NCBI GenBank assembly: GCA_023091665.1
Contig: JALJCQ010000017.1
Coordinates: forward strand, 3,038,001 to 3,102,000
DNA: 64,000 nt
Source: Pythium myriotylum
Lineage: Eukaryota; Oomycota; Peronosporomycetes; Pythiales; Pythiaceae
Direction of reading: 5' to 3'
This document shows positions 53,453 through 64,000 of the stretch, in pieces. Both the position numbers and the translations under genes were made by a program. Below the pieces are notes generated by a model. It was not told the origin of the DNA, made no database searches, and saw only the letters and a program-made list of their open reading frames with translations. Every line of letters starts with the position of its first letter. Position 1 is the first letter of the stretch.

Positions 53453-56400
53453 TCTGACTCGGAGTGGGGCAGCCCAATCGTCATCGTCATGAAAAAGAAC
53501 GGCGTCGACATTCGGCTTTGCATCGACTACCGGCGCGTGAATCAGCTGATCAAGCTGATGAACTACCCGCTGCCACTGATCGACGACCTTCTCGGTAACT
53601 TTGAGAAGGTCATGTGGTTTCTGAGTCTCGACATGGCCAGCGGCTTCTGGGCCGTGCTTATGACCCAGCGGGCCAAGCACATCAGCGCTTTCGTGTGCCC
53701 ACTTGGCCACTTCCAGTGGATCCGGATGCCGTTCGGTCTGAAAAACGCTCCGTTGATCTACCAGAAGGTCATTGACAACGCCCTCTGGGGTTACGTCAGG
53801 CTCCCTCCGCACCTAGAAGCCGAGGTCGAGCCAGAAGTGATGCACGCTCTGGGTCTAGAACCCATCACGGAGCTGGAAGTTGCCAAGTCCGAGCTGGAAA
53901 ATGGTGACAAGACTGTCTTTGACCTCAGTATCCCAGCTCCAGCTGCACTTGGTCCGGTCCTGAAGCGGAGTTCCTACATTGATGACATCGCCTATGGCAC
54001 GGCGACGCTGGAAGAGTTGCTGGAAGTGCTGGACAAGCTATTATTCCGGCTCCGGTACTTGCGGATTTCCGTAAGTCTGCCTAAGAGTGCGTTTGGGAAG
54101 CACTCGATCCAGTATCTGTCCCACCAGGTGAGCCAGGAAGGCATCGTCGCAACGCCCAAGATTGCCAAGGAGCTGGAACAGTTGCCGTTCCCTTCAAGTC
54201 TCAAAGGTGTCCAGTCGTTCCTAGGAAGCTTGAACTATTACAATAAGTTCATCGAAGACTACTCGGTCATCGCCAGCGTGCTCTACGAGCTCACCGACGA
54301 GCGAATCCGAGCTGGCGACCAGCTCGAGCCAGCCAAGCGCGCGTTTGAACTGTTGAAACTGAAGATCCAGGCTCCTCCGTTGCTCCGGCACCCAGATCGA
54401 GCCAGGCCGTATGTGATTATCCCTCACGCGAACCAGTGGGCGATCGGAGCGGTGCTGGGCCAGGAACACGACGGAGTCATCCACCCAGTCCGGTTCACCG
54501 GCCGTACCCTGCATGACGCCGAGCTCCGGTATCATCTGGCCGAGAAGGAAATCCTAGCTCTGCTGCGAGTGTTGAGTGTGTTCTACACCCTGGTTGCTGG
54601 CCAGGATCTAGTCGTCTATACCAGGTTCTCGACTTTGAAGTGGGTCCTGACGTCCAAATCCGTGCAAGGAAGGACGCTCCAGTGGGCTGCGTTGCTATCA
54701 CCTTGGACCATGGAGGTCAGGCGAGTTGAGCGTGATGAAGACGGTCTGCCATCGCTAGTCGCGGCTAGCATTACACCCCGGGAGAAGTTGGACCAGGTGG
54801 CCGCCGAGCTGGTACCCAGGAAGGCGATGCTAGTAAAGCCACCGCTGGTCAGTCTGGTAATGCTGGATAGCGAGTACTCTGGGCTGGTTCTCAGTTTTGA
54901 CGGTGCGGCTAAGCTCAAGTCCAACGCTGGAAGTGCCACTTTTGTGTTGTGGCGGTTGCCAGGCTGGATCCCAGTGTTTGCTAGGTCGATATACCTGGAA
55001 AATGTGACTGTGAACCAGGCCGAGTACCACGGCCTGCTACGAGGACTGGAATACGTGCTGGAACTGAAGACAGAGCTAGTCAAGCGGCTCGTTGTGGTTG
55101 GAGATTCACGAATTGTGATCCAGCAATGCCAGGGAGCTATTGGCTGCAACCAGCCCCATCTAGCACTACTCCTAGCAGAGTTCGATCGACTCCGAGGTAG
55201 GTTCGATGCGATCGACCTGGTTCACGTGAAGCGAGAGTTCAACGGTGCTGCGGACTACCTAGCTGGGCTAGCACTCCGGACGCAAAAGACCCAGGACATC
55301 CAGGACGAGGTGACGTTCGGTGAGCTAGTCCAGCTCAACAAGTTGCCAGACCAACTGACGCGAAGGGAAGGTGCTCAAGATGCTCAAGATCGCGGTGAGA
55401 CGGCTCAAGATCCAGGACCAAGTGTTGAAGCTGCTGGATGACCAGGACCAGCGACTGAGGGCGCCACCCAGCGCCCAGAACGCCACCGAGGCAAGTGCGA
55501 AGCTGGTCCCATCGCCCCTCAGTCCGTTATCCAGAGCGATGGTGACACGATCAGTCACACTGGACCGCGCACGAGCCAGGAAGAAGGAAAGTCACGCTCA
55601 CCCGGCTCTGCGGCCGTTTTCGCTGCTCGGACGCGCAGCGCAAGCCGCGCCGCAGCTCAAGCGCCGTCCGCGACTGCCGTTCCGGTGCCACCGCGTCGCA
55701 GGAGCTCGAGGATCGCCGCGCAAGCTCCCACATCGGTTGAGCTCAGTCAATCGTCGGCCCCAAGTCTCCAGCGACGCGTGACTGCCGAAGATTCGGTGCC
55801 GAGCCAAATCCCAGTGGGTGTGAATCTTCGCGACGCAGCTGCTCTTCCCGAACCAGATTTTGTCGCACCGCCTGTCCCATCTGGACCCGTCTTTACACCG
55901 GGCGCCACCCATCGTCCAGTCTCTGAACATGAATCCAGCGTGGATCCAGCTCCACACCCATCATCAGTCGCCATAGACGTTGGAACGGCCAGCCAGTCGA
56001 GGCCACAACCTCCTGGTTATGTACAAGTCGACGAAGAGCCCCCGTTCTATGTGCGACAGGGCGCTGAGAATCTTGAAGGCGTGTCAAGTCCACGCGGTCG
56101 TTTTCCAACTCAAAGCGGACGTGACCCAACTAGAAGTGGTGTCGGAGAGACTGGAAATGCAGTCGAAGAGCGATGGCGGCGGATCCGTGCCCACCAGGAC
56201 GCTGACGAGTACACCAGGAAGATGAAGCTGTTCCTAGCCGGAGATACTCGTTTCCTAGTTCGTGACGACGTTTTCCAGCTCGCTAAAGTCGCTGACCAGT
56301 TCGTGCTTGACGAACATGACGTGCTCCGGTATGTGAGTCTCCGGCCTAGAGCCAGAGAGAGGCCAGCCCAGCTAGTCGTCCCAGCTGGCATGAGGAAAGA

Positions 56401-57820
56401 CGTGCTGCATCATTGCCACGCCGAGTACCAAGGCGGCCATCAGGGTATTACACGCACGTATGAGCGAGTCCGCTCAGAGTATTACTGGACTGGGATGTAC
56501 CAGGACGTCGTTCGATTTTGCTCCAGCTGCGTCGACTGCAGTACTGGCAAAGGTCTCCCAGCCAACGCTGGTCCGTCTCCTGGTAATATCCAGCCAGAAT
56601 ATCCGTTCCATGTTGTCTCGATGGATTTCGTGCTCCCACTGCCTCCGTCTGAGCAGGGAAGCACGGCGTTGCTACTGTTCCAGTGCATGTTCACTGGCTT
56701 CGTGATGTGTAAGGCGATGTCGGATACCAGCGCCCCAGCAGTCGCCAAGGCATACGACGAAGTGGTATTCCAGCGTTTTGGAGCCAGCTCTATCATCCGC
56801 CATGACCAGGACCCAGTCTTCATGAGCGAAGTGTTTGGTCAGTTCCGAGCTATGCTAGGTAGCCAGCAACGTGCGACGCTGGCTTACCGGCCCCAAGCCA
56901 ACGGCCAGCAGGAACGCTCAGTCCAGACTATTTCCAGAAGCATCAAGGCTTACGTAGCCAGGCCGGGCCAGGACGACTGAGAAGACGTCGTCTATCGACT
57001 CATGTTCGCTATCAACACCTCCGTCGATGCCACCAGGAAGGATACTCCTTTCTTCATAGCTCACGGTTGGGATGCCAAGTCGACGATAGCCGCCATGATC
57101 GCCCAGGCACCCAGGAAGCGGCGTGGAAACAAGATGGCTGCGTATTTCTGGCGAATCAAGGTCCAGCGCGAGTACCAGTACGCACTAGCTTGGGCAAGGG
57201 ATCTCCAGGCCGAGGCCAAGCAGTCCAGAGCCGAGCGTCAGACTGCTAGCTGGAACAGGCTTCCAGACTCTGTTAAGACCGGTTTTGAAGTTGGAGACGC
57301 GGTCTGGTTATATCTAGCTCGAGCGAAGCCAGGTCTAGCTAAGAAACTTGCTCACCACTGGCACGGACCGTTCCGGATCATCGAAAAGGCCAACGATCAC
57401 CGTGTCCGGCTCAAGACTGAAGGGACCGCGTATCGTTTGAACCCCTGGGTTCATGTGAGTCGCCTGAAGCCACGTGTGCTATTCGAAGATCGTCCAACTG
57501 ATGTCCTCGACCCAGTGTCAGAAGACTTGGACTGGGACGCTGCTCTGCTACCAGAAGATAGCTGGGAGCCAGATGAAGCCAGTGGCGAGTATGAAATGGA
57601 GTCAATCCTGGATGTTAGATGGGAGTCCCAGCGAACTAGAGCCGGCAACAAACTGAAACGCCAGTATTTGCTCAAGTTCGTCGGGTACGACGAGCCGGAG
57701 TGGATCCCAGTCGAGAAGATCAAGGCTGGCAAGTTGCTGTACGAGTTCGACAACAGCCGCCGCGCCGAGAGTCGCTTCGCTGCCATGCAGTCGGGCGACG
57801 GCGAGCCTGAGGACCGCTAG
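53453..57820 (+). pseudogene. Ty3/gypsy polyprotein: RT, two RNase H domains, integrase, chromodomain; two TGA stops
   Basis: One plus-strand frame throughout, open from about 53453 (SDSEWGSPIVIVMKKNG). RT shows CIDYRRVN, SLDMASGFWAV and YIDD (about residue 163 from 53489). The first RNase H has HANQWAIGAVLGQ where the catalytic DAS is expected. A second RNase H (SFDGAAK, NQAEYHGLLRGLE, VVGDSRIVIQQ, FNGAADYLAG) keeps D, E, D, D. After TGA at 55439-55441 come a basic linker (PPRRRSSRIAAQ), an H-H-C-C finger (HHCHAEYQGGH...CSSCVDC) and the integrase core (SMDFVLPL, RHDQDPVF, NGQQERSVQT). TGA at 56978-56980 replaces the usual Trp of DDWED. The chromodomain-like end reads YEMESILDVRWESQ and YLLKFVGYDEPEWIPVEKIK. 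Gag and protease are absent. Confidence 0.85.
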
Positions 57821-59734
57821 GGCAACCTAGCGTGGATTGGGAGCTAGCATCCCCAGCGCTCAGCGCTGAAAGCTAGCGTCTAGGGTGCCAGTGCCCTTGC
57901 GCTCCGCGCAGAATACTGGCGACCTGGGAATGAAGCTTGCTGCACTCCCAACCTGCATATGCATATGTGACGGTGACTAGCACCAGCGAGCCAGTCTTCA
58001 CGACTGGGTGCAAGTCGGCTGGGTCAGAGGGCGCGTCTTTCCCAGCTAGCTCGAGTTGGATCGTGAATTTCCAGTTCGAAGTCCGACTCGGCGAGCTAGT
58101 CTGGATGTGAAATCCATCGACCCTCTGGCCCCAGCCACAACCATGAAAAACTGCATGTATCAAGTCGATCGGTGAACGCTACCTGCTATTGCACAAGATT
58201 TCCAGATCGTTCCAGGTCAACCTGCTATTGCACAAGATTTCCTGATCGTTCCAGGTCAGCCGCGATTACGCTTCACTAGCTATGGCATGTGGAGCCAGAC
58301 GAATGAGGCCCACCCCTGCGAAAACGCGATGCTAGTGGCTCGCGACCTCTAGTTCCAACCTTTTGGTGACGCCAGCCTGCCTCTACGTTACTCGTCTGAA
58401 AAGTTGTCGGCTTCTCTACACAACGTTGACTCAGCACCTGCTGATGCGCGCTTTGTTTCGCCAGACGCTGTCTCCAGTTGGGTCCAGCTCGTTAGAAGCC
58501 CACGACCAGTTGCAAGAATGTCCCTAGTACTGAATGCTGTCTGCGCGGACAATGGAGGTGACGCTGCTACAACAGGATCACAGGAAGCCAGTATCCTAAG
58601 GATGGATCCAACTTCTGGCGTCAACGACATCAAGTCTAGCACCCAGTCAGCCGTGCTGTTGCGATCGACGCCCGTGCACTGGGCACTGTGTTGTTGCCCA
58701 GATCAGAAGTACGTGAGTGCTCAGCGCCTCGACGCTTCTCTACTGATTCGCGTCTCGGGTTGCGCAGAGGGCGGTTGTGATAAAGTGCCCGCGTCTTTTA
58801 CAGCCTGGCCAGGCCCCAGGAGCTGGCACAGAGCTGGATCAGTAGCTAGGAAATTAAATGACAAGAGTTAGTAGGTGACAGTAGCCTGGTACACTGTACC
58901 AGCTACTCACCCACCTTTCCAGTCTGGCACAGTGTGCCAGGAACTGGGTTCATCCACTGGACCTTCCCAGTGGGTGATTTTCTGTCTGGTTTGAGCTGGC
59001 TTTCTCCGGATGTTGACCAGATTCATCCATTCCGGAAACTGGTTTTTACCGGTTTTCCCAGTTCGGATTGTGCAATTTCCAGTTAGACCACACAGAGTAG
59101 GGATATTATCAGATCTGGTAGTTAAGTAGGTAGGGTTCAGGGAGCCAGTTCCTGGCTCCCCTTAGGGTTTTACCCTGTATTCAAAAGACTTCGCTTTTTG
59201 CTCTCAACTCCCCAAGTCTCCTCCGTCGAACCGCGGGAGGACCCAGCGTCTACGCCACATGGTAAGCCTGCGTGTGTTGGATTTGCCGTAGTGGACTGTG
59301 TGCGCGTGTGTCTGGCTGCTGGTGCGTGGGTATTGGTATGTTTGCGAGTGAGGAGAGGAGCCAACCCCCTTTCCAGCCCTTGAGGCACCTGCAAAGGGTA
59401 CTAGTTTGTATTAGAGACCTGGAGCACTCCATATTCTTGCGTATTCTTGTGTTGCGATAGCTGGGAACTGGTCGTAGTTCCCCAGTTAAAGTAATACACT
59501 TCATTTGGTTGAGAGAGAGTTTCCCAGATCCCAGAGGGGATTTCCAGTGTCCTGGCGGATCGAGGTTGTCCTCCGTCCCAGGCGAGACCCAGCGGATCGA
59601 AGTTAGTCTTCCGTCCTGGGTCTAAGTGTGTCGTTTGTATTTGTGTATAAAAGACTGGTCCTCATCGTTACCTAGAGCTGGTTGAGCCATCTTGGGTTGG
59701 TGGAATACTCCAAGTGGACGTATTTCCCCATACT
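57821..59734 (+). other. 3' region of the Ty3/gypsy element, probably including LTR sequence
   Basis: Non-coding. It contains a 39-bp tandem duplication (58181-58258), a perfect 9-bp hairpin near 59140-59160 (GGGAGCCAG...CTGGCTCCC) and a TATA-like GTGTATAAAAG near 59645. The matching 5' LTR was not found, so LTR borders cannot be set. Confidence 0.4.
58181..58258 (+). repeat. 39-bp tandem duplication
   Basis: ACCTGCTATTGCACAAGATT starts at 58181 and again at 58220; the copies differ at one or two positions. Confidence 0.8.
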
Positions 59735-59937
59735 TCAAAGCTCAAAAGAACCGGTCAAGGGATACATAACGTGAGGTACGAAGCCAGAACTTGGGTTTTC
59801 ACAACGGGCCCAAGTTCGCCTGCGTGTGTTCCCCATATACACGCTAGGTCTATACCCTTTTCCAGCTCCAGGAGCTAGCGAAAAGGCAGCGCACTTCATC
59901 ACATTTAGCAATGACAGCGCTCGATCAAGTCCTGCAG

Positions 59938-60142
59938 AACGTGTAAAATTTACACGTTTTTGTCTATGCACACCTGTAACCGACAAATTTGTAGATCTTC
60001 TCGGATTGTTGACGTACATAATCCAGTCCATTTCACTCGCGGGAAGCCAGAACGTGTGAAATTTACACGTTCTGGGAATTTTGACTTGATTAAAGTATCC
60101 ATACAATCCCTGTTTGCACGGAGGTGATTGCGAAAGGTTTAA
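59938..60142 (-). repeat. TTAA-flanked transposon end (partial copy A)
   Basis: Read on the minus strand from TTAA (60139-60142), about 90 bases match the left end at 45212-45305. Similarity then stops after the second palindrome. It contains palindromes at 59938 and 60051. Confidence 0.6.
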
Positions 60143-60482
60143 CCGTTTCGCAATCAAACGTGTAAATTATACACGTTCCGAGGGTTTCTCATAAGCTGGT
60201 ATGTTAGAACCCCTCAGAACGTGTAAATTTTACACGTTTTACAAAACCCGTCCTTGAAGTTTCGCAAAACCTCAAAAAACGTCAAAACCTCTCGAGGTTA
60301 AATAACAATAACCTCGAAACTTATTTGCAATTTTGCGAGGTTTTATTACAAAAGGCGGTACGTTTGCGGGAAACTCCACCTGTCGCAATTCCAGAACGTG
60401 TGAAATTTACACGATCTGGAAATTTTGACTTGATTAAAGTATCCATACAATCCCTGTTTGCACGGAGGTGATTGCGAAAGGG
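60143..60482 (-). mobile_element. 340-bp MITE-like element with TTAA duplication (copy B)
   Basis: Flanked by TTAA at 60139-60142 and 60483-60486, with terminal inverted repeats CC(G/C)TTTCGCAATCA. On the minus strand its first 310 bases match 45212-45520, and the rest is a different end. It therefore looks like an internal-deletion derivative that joins both ends of a larger TTAA element. Palindromes lie at 60157, 60218 and 60395. Confidence 0.75.
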
Positions 60483-60486
60483 TTAA

Positions 60487-61715
60487 AGAAGACCCGGTGG
60501 ACTCTGGCTATTGCAGTCGGGGAAAGCCGAAGAACCGCTCGAGGAGCAGCCGATTTGAAGCGCTGGAGCAAGTCTGCCAGCGGCGTCGGCTGCGCAAGTC
60601 AAGGCAAGGTCGTGTGCGCCGATGGGATTGTCCCCCCACCACGATCCAAGGAGTACTACGTTCTCTCGTGCCTCTGCGCCCAAGAAAGCCGTAGCCTGGT
60701 CTCACCGACTGCGTACAAGTGCACCGAGCCCCTGCGTGTTGAGCAGGTGTGTTTCTCGGTCCGTACGACCCCTCCGACCAGTTCTGCTATACGGTCTCCT
60801 AGCGGGCTACAGTTGTCGGAACCCCGCTAGTAGACCGTCTTGCGGAACCGCAGAGGCTTCACGACCCTCTGGTTCCCTCCCCGACTTTTGTGGCAGATAT
60901 CAGCCCACGGTCCACCCCCACAGCGACCTTACGTGAAGTATAACGCCAGTGGTTACCACCCAGCTCCAAGAATCTGAAGGCCTGTTGGTGAGAGGTCAGC
61001 GGTCACGAGCAGTCGCTGTGCTGTGATTTGTGCCGACCCTCTCTACCACAGCTCTTTGGTGTGGCTCTCGTTCTTCCCGTCTACTATTTTGTGCGGTGGC
61101 GCGGCCTCACATATAAAGAGCACTGTCAATACTACCATGGACGGCATGTAGCGATGCCGCCGCACTACCAATGCCAGTGATGATTCCTCCTGGTAGAAGC
61201 AGAAGTGTGAAGTTGGCAAACAGGAACCACTATCGCTTTGGCCCAAATTCCCGTGGAAGTTCTACGGCCGACGAAGCAATCGTGCAGTCTCCGTACTTAC
61301 ACAACCACCCATGCCACCGCGGCTCGAATCTTGTTCTGGAGGAATGTAATGGCTACAGATCGCTGTTCGAGACAAAAATGGGTTGGTAGTGAGTCTGAAC
61401 TTCCCAAAACCTGGTCTCATTCTGGTGTCGCCAGCTGTCCTTAAATAATGGACGGCGGTGAGTTTGTAACTGTGCAACGTTTCTCGTTAGAATCCTATCG
61501 AATAGATTTAGTCCAATGAGAAGCGAGCAAACGGGAGCGTGATACCTGTGAAAGATAATGCTTACTCCTCAATTCTAGGGGATGTGAAGTTCTATGGAAT
61601 GTTGATGACTGTTGGAAGGACTTTGTGGGACGGAGTGGGAACACCGTAAATGTAACCGGTTACGTCTGGTTACACTGTTCAACCTACACCGGTACAATGA
61701 CTTGTATTTTGTTGA
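60487..61715. other. No gene recognised; contains a hairpin
   Basis: Overlapping short frames only. A 16-bp inverted repeat lies at 60791-60838. Confidence 0.45.
60791..60838. repeat. 16-bp inverted repeat
   Basis: Arms 60791-60806 and 60823-60838 match at 15 of 16 positions (ACGGTCTCCTAGCGGG), with a 16-base loop. Confidence 0.8.
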
Positions 61716-61718
61716 CTA

Positions 61719-62620
61719 CTAGTTGTCATGCACCTGACGCTGACGCTTTCGCAACTCGTTGACGACTGTACGCCAACCGAGCTGGGAGTGCCGACGTTTG
61801 CGTTGCTTTCCTGTCAATTCTGAGAGTGCAATCGTTTCAGAAACTTCGTCGTAAACACGACAAGCGGTCTCAACATCCACGTTGCGTGCACTCCAGGCAG
61901 GATGTCCTCGTGCAGCACTCTCGAGACGGCTCATCAGGAATCGCAGATCACTAAGTCGCTTCCTCGAGTTGGCTGAGCGCAGGTCGCTCGGTTGGACATG
62001 ACGTAGTGGTGGCACGCTTGGCTTTGTGCCACAGCAAGTCCACAACACCCACATCTGTCGAGGAGTTCCGTCGTGGAGCTCATAGTCCTCGGGGAGACGT
62101 CTGTACCTGAACGGGGTGGGAGGGATGCAAAAAGCTCGCTGCTTGCTGGAAGACCGGACACCATGCGACCAACATGCATGTCGCCAGCGCCTTGATAGCG
62201 AAGATATGTGTGTTGTACACCACCGAGATACCAGCCAGCACGAAGATGGACCGCTGTGGAGGATGGACAAGCAGTTGAACCGGATGAGCAGTACGTCGCC
62301 GAGCCTTTGTGGATTGAGTGAGTGCCGATGTCGTTTGAATCGACGCCACGTCGGAACAACTCTGCCTTCACTGCGTCTTCTTCGAGGAAAGCGTGCAGTA
62401 GCTTGCGGAATCGGTCGTATTGTGCCGATCCCGGGAACAAGCGGTCTTGGTCCACTGCGAACACAGCCCAGTAGATCCCCAGCGCCAAGAGCGGACAGAT
62501 ACTTGGTCGTAAGGGGTTCGCGTGAATGTGACGAGGATCTCTTGGTCTGGAACCGGTTTGATCGTTCTTCATAGTCACCCGATCAGCCAGTCTGATCCCA
62601 TAAAAGTCTGATAATGTCAC
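61719..62620 (-). pseudogene. Second Crypton recombinase, N-terminally truncated and frameshifted
   Basis: Minus strand. From 62620 the frame gives KNDQTGSRPRDPRHIHANPL, CPLLALGIYWAVF, DIGTHSIHKGSATYCSSGST and AVHLRAGWYLGGVQHTYLRY, matching the Crypton catalytic region. The usual His-x-x-Arg reads HSIH, so the catalytic Arg is replaced by His. A frameshift between about 62050 and 62150 leads to the C-terminal domain (RRLPEDYELHDGTPRQMWVL; LSDLRFLMSRLESAARGHPA). The N-terminal domain and the first catalytic Arg are missing. It is clearly divergent from the intact Crypton at 46170. Confidence 0.75.
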
Positions 62621-64000
62621 TCACTAGGCCTCAGATGAGACCACTCGATAATCTAATATTTCCTTCACCAACTCCATTCCACAACCGTTTTTTCGCAAAA
62701 GTACGATCCCTCCGCTTGTGACAATGTATTGAAGATAATACGATTTTTGTGGGTTTTACGGTTTGTTCGGTGAATGAAAGCTGATTTTGAAATGTGCAAT
62801 TCCTCGCAGATCCGGGATTCCGTCAGCCACGGTTCAACACTTTTTTATGTTTCCAGACAAACCAAGTCTAAGGTCTGTGACTGAGTACTTCCCTGGGGAC
62901 CGATGATCGTCGTCATCGCGGAAGTTGAGACTGTTGTCGCTTGGATATGAGTGGCGAGAAAATTGTGCGGATGTCGACCATGTAGGCATAACGGCGGCGA
63001 GCATTTGAGCACGATGATAATGATGATGATGCAGGTGGAGTCTATTGAGTTCGACTAGTGAATCCTAAATGCTCCTTGCTAAGCTGAGCCAAGCCCCTGG
63101 CCACAGCTTGTCTTGATATGGTAGATGACACGAATTGGTAGATGTTAAAATTGGAATTGAGCCGGAGTCTCGATCACGACGTCAGTCCTAGCCCACATCG
63201 AGCGCTCTAAAGTGGAACGACAAGAACCGTGGGTGACAAGACTGGGGGAAAAACCATGTTCCATCTCGAGAAGACCGCACTTCTAGATTATTAAGTTTGA
63301 TGAGGTCGCACCCATCGGATCCTTTGAAGCTGAATGTATATTTTACCGTATTTTTCAACACTTTTCTATGTTTCCAGACAAACTGAGCACAAGGTCCACT
63401 CAAATTTTGGTCATGGGCATGTCTATCCACCTAGATTTCGTTGGGTCGTTCTGAGAGGTTCAGTCGTGCGTGTAACCGTCGCACGCAAGAAACGGACAAG
63501 TAGGAGAGCGTGGTCTTGCTGACAGCTTGCGCTGGTGCTTGTTGATGTTGCAGAGGAAGGATATCGAGCTCGCTGAGGGATATGTGAACATTTGCTTGGG
63601 ATAGACTCCGCCTAACCACCAGGAGTGGCTTCAGACTGCCAGATCGCTATGCAGACGTGTGAGCACCAGAGTTCCATCAAAATGACTCAACCTGGGATAG
63701 CATCCTATGCTATACCAGGATGAAGTGTACAGTGTGGCCGGCTTTCATATCATATCAATGAACTCGAAATATAAGTGATATTGCGGTGTTGTCACGCCCC
63801 GTGAGTCGCCTCAGAATTCCTGGGGCCAGATCAACGATCGCCGAACCTTCCCAAGAAGACTGTTTGACAAGCTTAGGTCTGGCGTCATTCACAACCCATT
63901 CCTCGGACCAGATCATTACACCAACAACCCTGATTCACTTTGGGTTGGGTTTCCCCGATGAATCACGAAGTTCAACTTCGCGACGGACTTGATTATCCGA
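62621..64000. other. No gene recognised; short dispersed repeat
   Basis: A roughly 40-bp sequence (CAACACTTTT(T/C)TATGTTTCC...) occurs at 62835 and again at 63356. A GAT-rich microsatellite lies near 63013-63030. Open frames are short. Confidence 0.45.

Noticed and set aside
53449..57820. Treating RT, integrase and chromodomain of the third gypsy as three separate genes
   Set aside because: All lie in one frame separated only by TGA codons, one of them at a conserved Trp.
1..64000. Alternative genetic code with TGA as Trp
   Set aside because: TGA also ends frames at sensible family C-termini (for example the pogo transposase), and TAG occurs at Trp sites as well, so nonsense mutation is the simpler reading.

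Overview
The window is a eukaryotic, transposon-dominated stretch, most likely from an oomycete (Phytophthora/Pythium-like stramenopile). I base this on three things: Ty3/gypsy polyproteins of the type I associate with oomycetes (two RNase H domains plus a terminal chromodomain), Crypton tyrosine recombinases with a C-terminal GCR1_C-like domain, and piggyBac, MULE, pogo, Harbinger and Helitron proteins packed side by side. Short GT...AG introns (63-120 bp) are visible. I see no ribosomal RNA, no convincing functional tRNA, no CRISPR array and no ordinary housekeeping gene. The species is inference, not proof.

Layout. 0.47-3.77 kb: a minus-strand oxygenase-like/C2H2 gene split by a pogo-like element with TA duplication. 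4.55-12.63 kb: a TTAA-flanked 8.1-kb DNA transposon whose transposase family I cannot name, with a passenger gene. 13.1-18.1 kb: a MULE with five exons and a Ulp1-type protease domain. 19.2-31.85 kb: a Ty3/gypsy element on the minus strand with 249-bp LTRs and 5-bp target duplications. It contains a 7.96-kb tandem array of nineteen 419-bp copies of its own reverse transcriptase, and a 1,067-bp Harbinger nested in gag. 32.5-34.6 kb: a second pogo-like transposase. 35.4-37.7 kb: a collapsed Ty3/gypsy. 38.2-40.2 kb: two unrecognised genes. 40.2-43.0 kb: a Helitron helicase remnant. 42.9-44.3 kb: a broken coiled-coil gene. 45.2-60.5 kb: an interval bounded by inverted TTAA-flanked ends studded with a palindromic motif. 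It holds an intact Crypton, a piggyBac transposase fused to three chromodomains, and a Ty3/gypsy polyprotein. 61.7-62.6 kb: a decayed second Crypton. The rest is unassigned.

Almost every transposon protein is broken by only one or a few stop codons or frameshifts, several at positions where the family normally has Trp. The Crypton recombinase is the clear exception and is open throughout. The most unusual objects are the 419-bp array inside a single dated retroelement insertion, the MULE whose introns carry the motif of its own ends, the triple-chromodomain piggyBac transposase, and the palindrome-rich TTAA ends.
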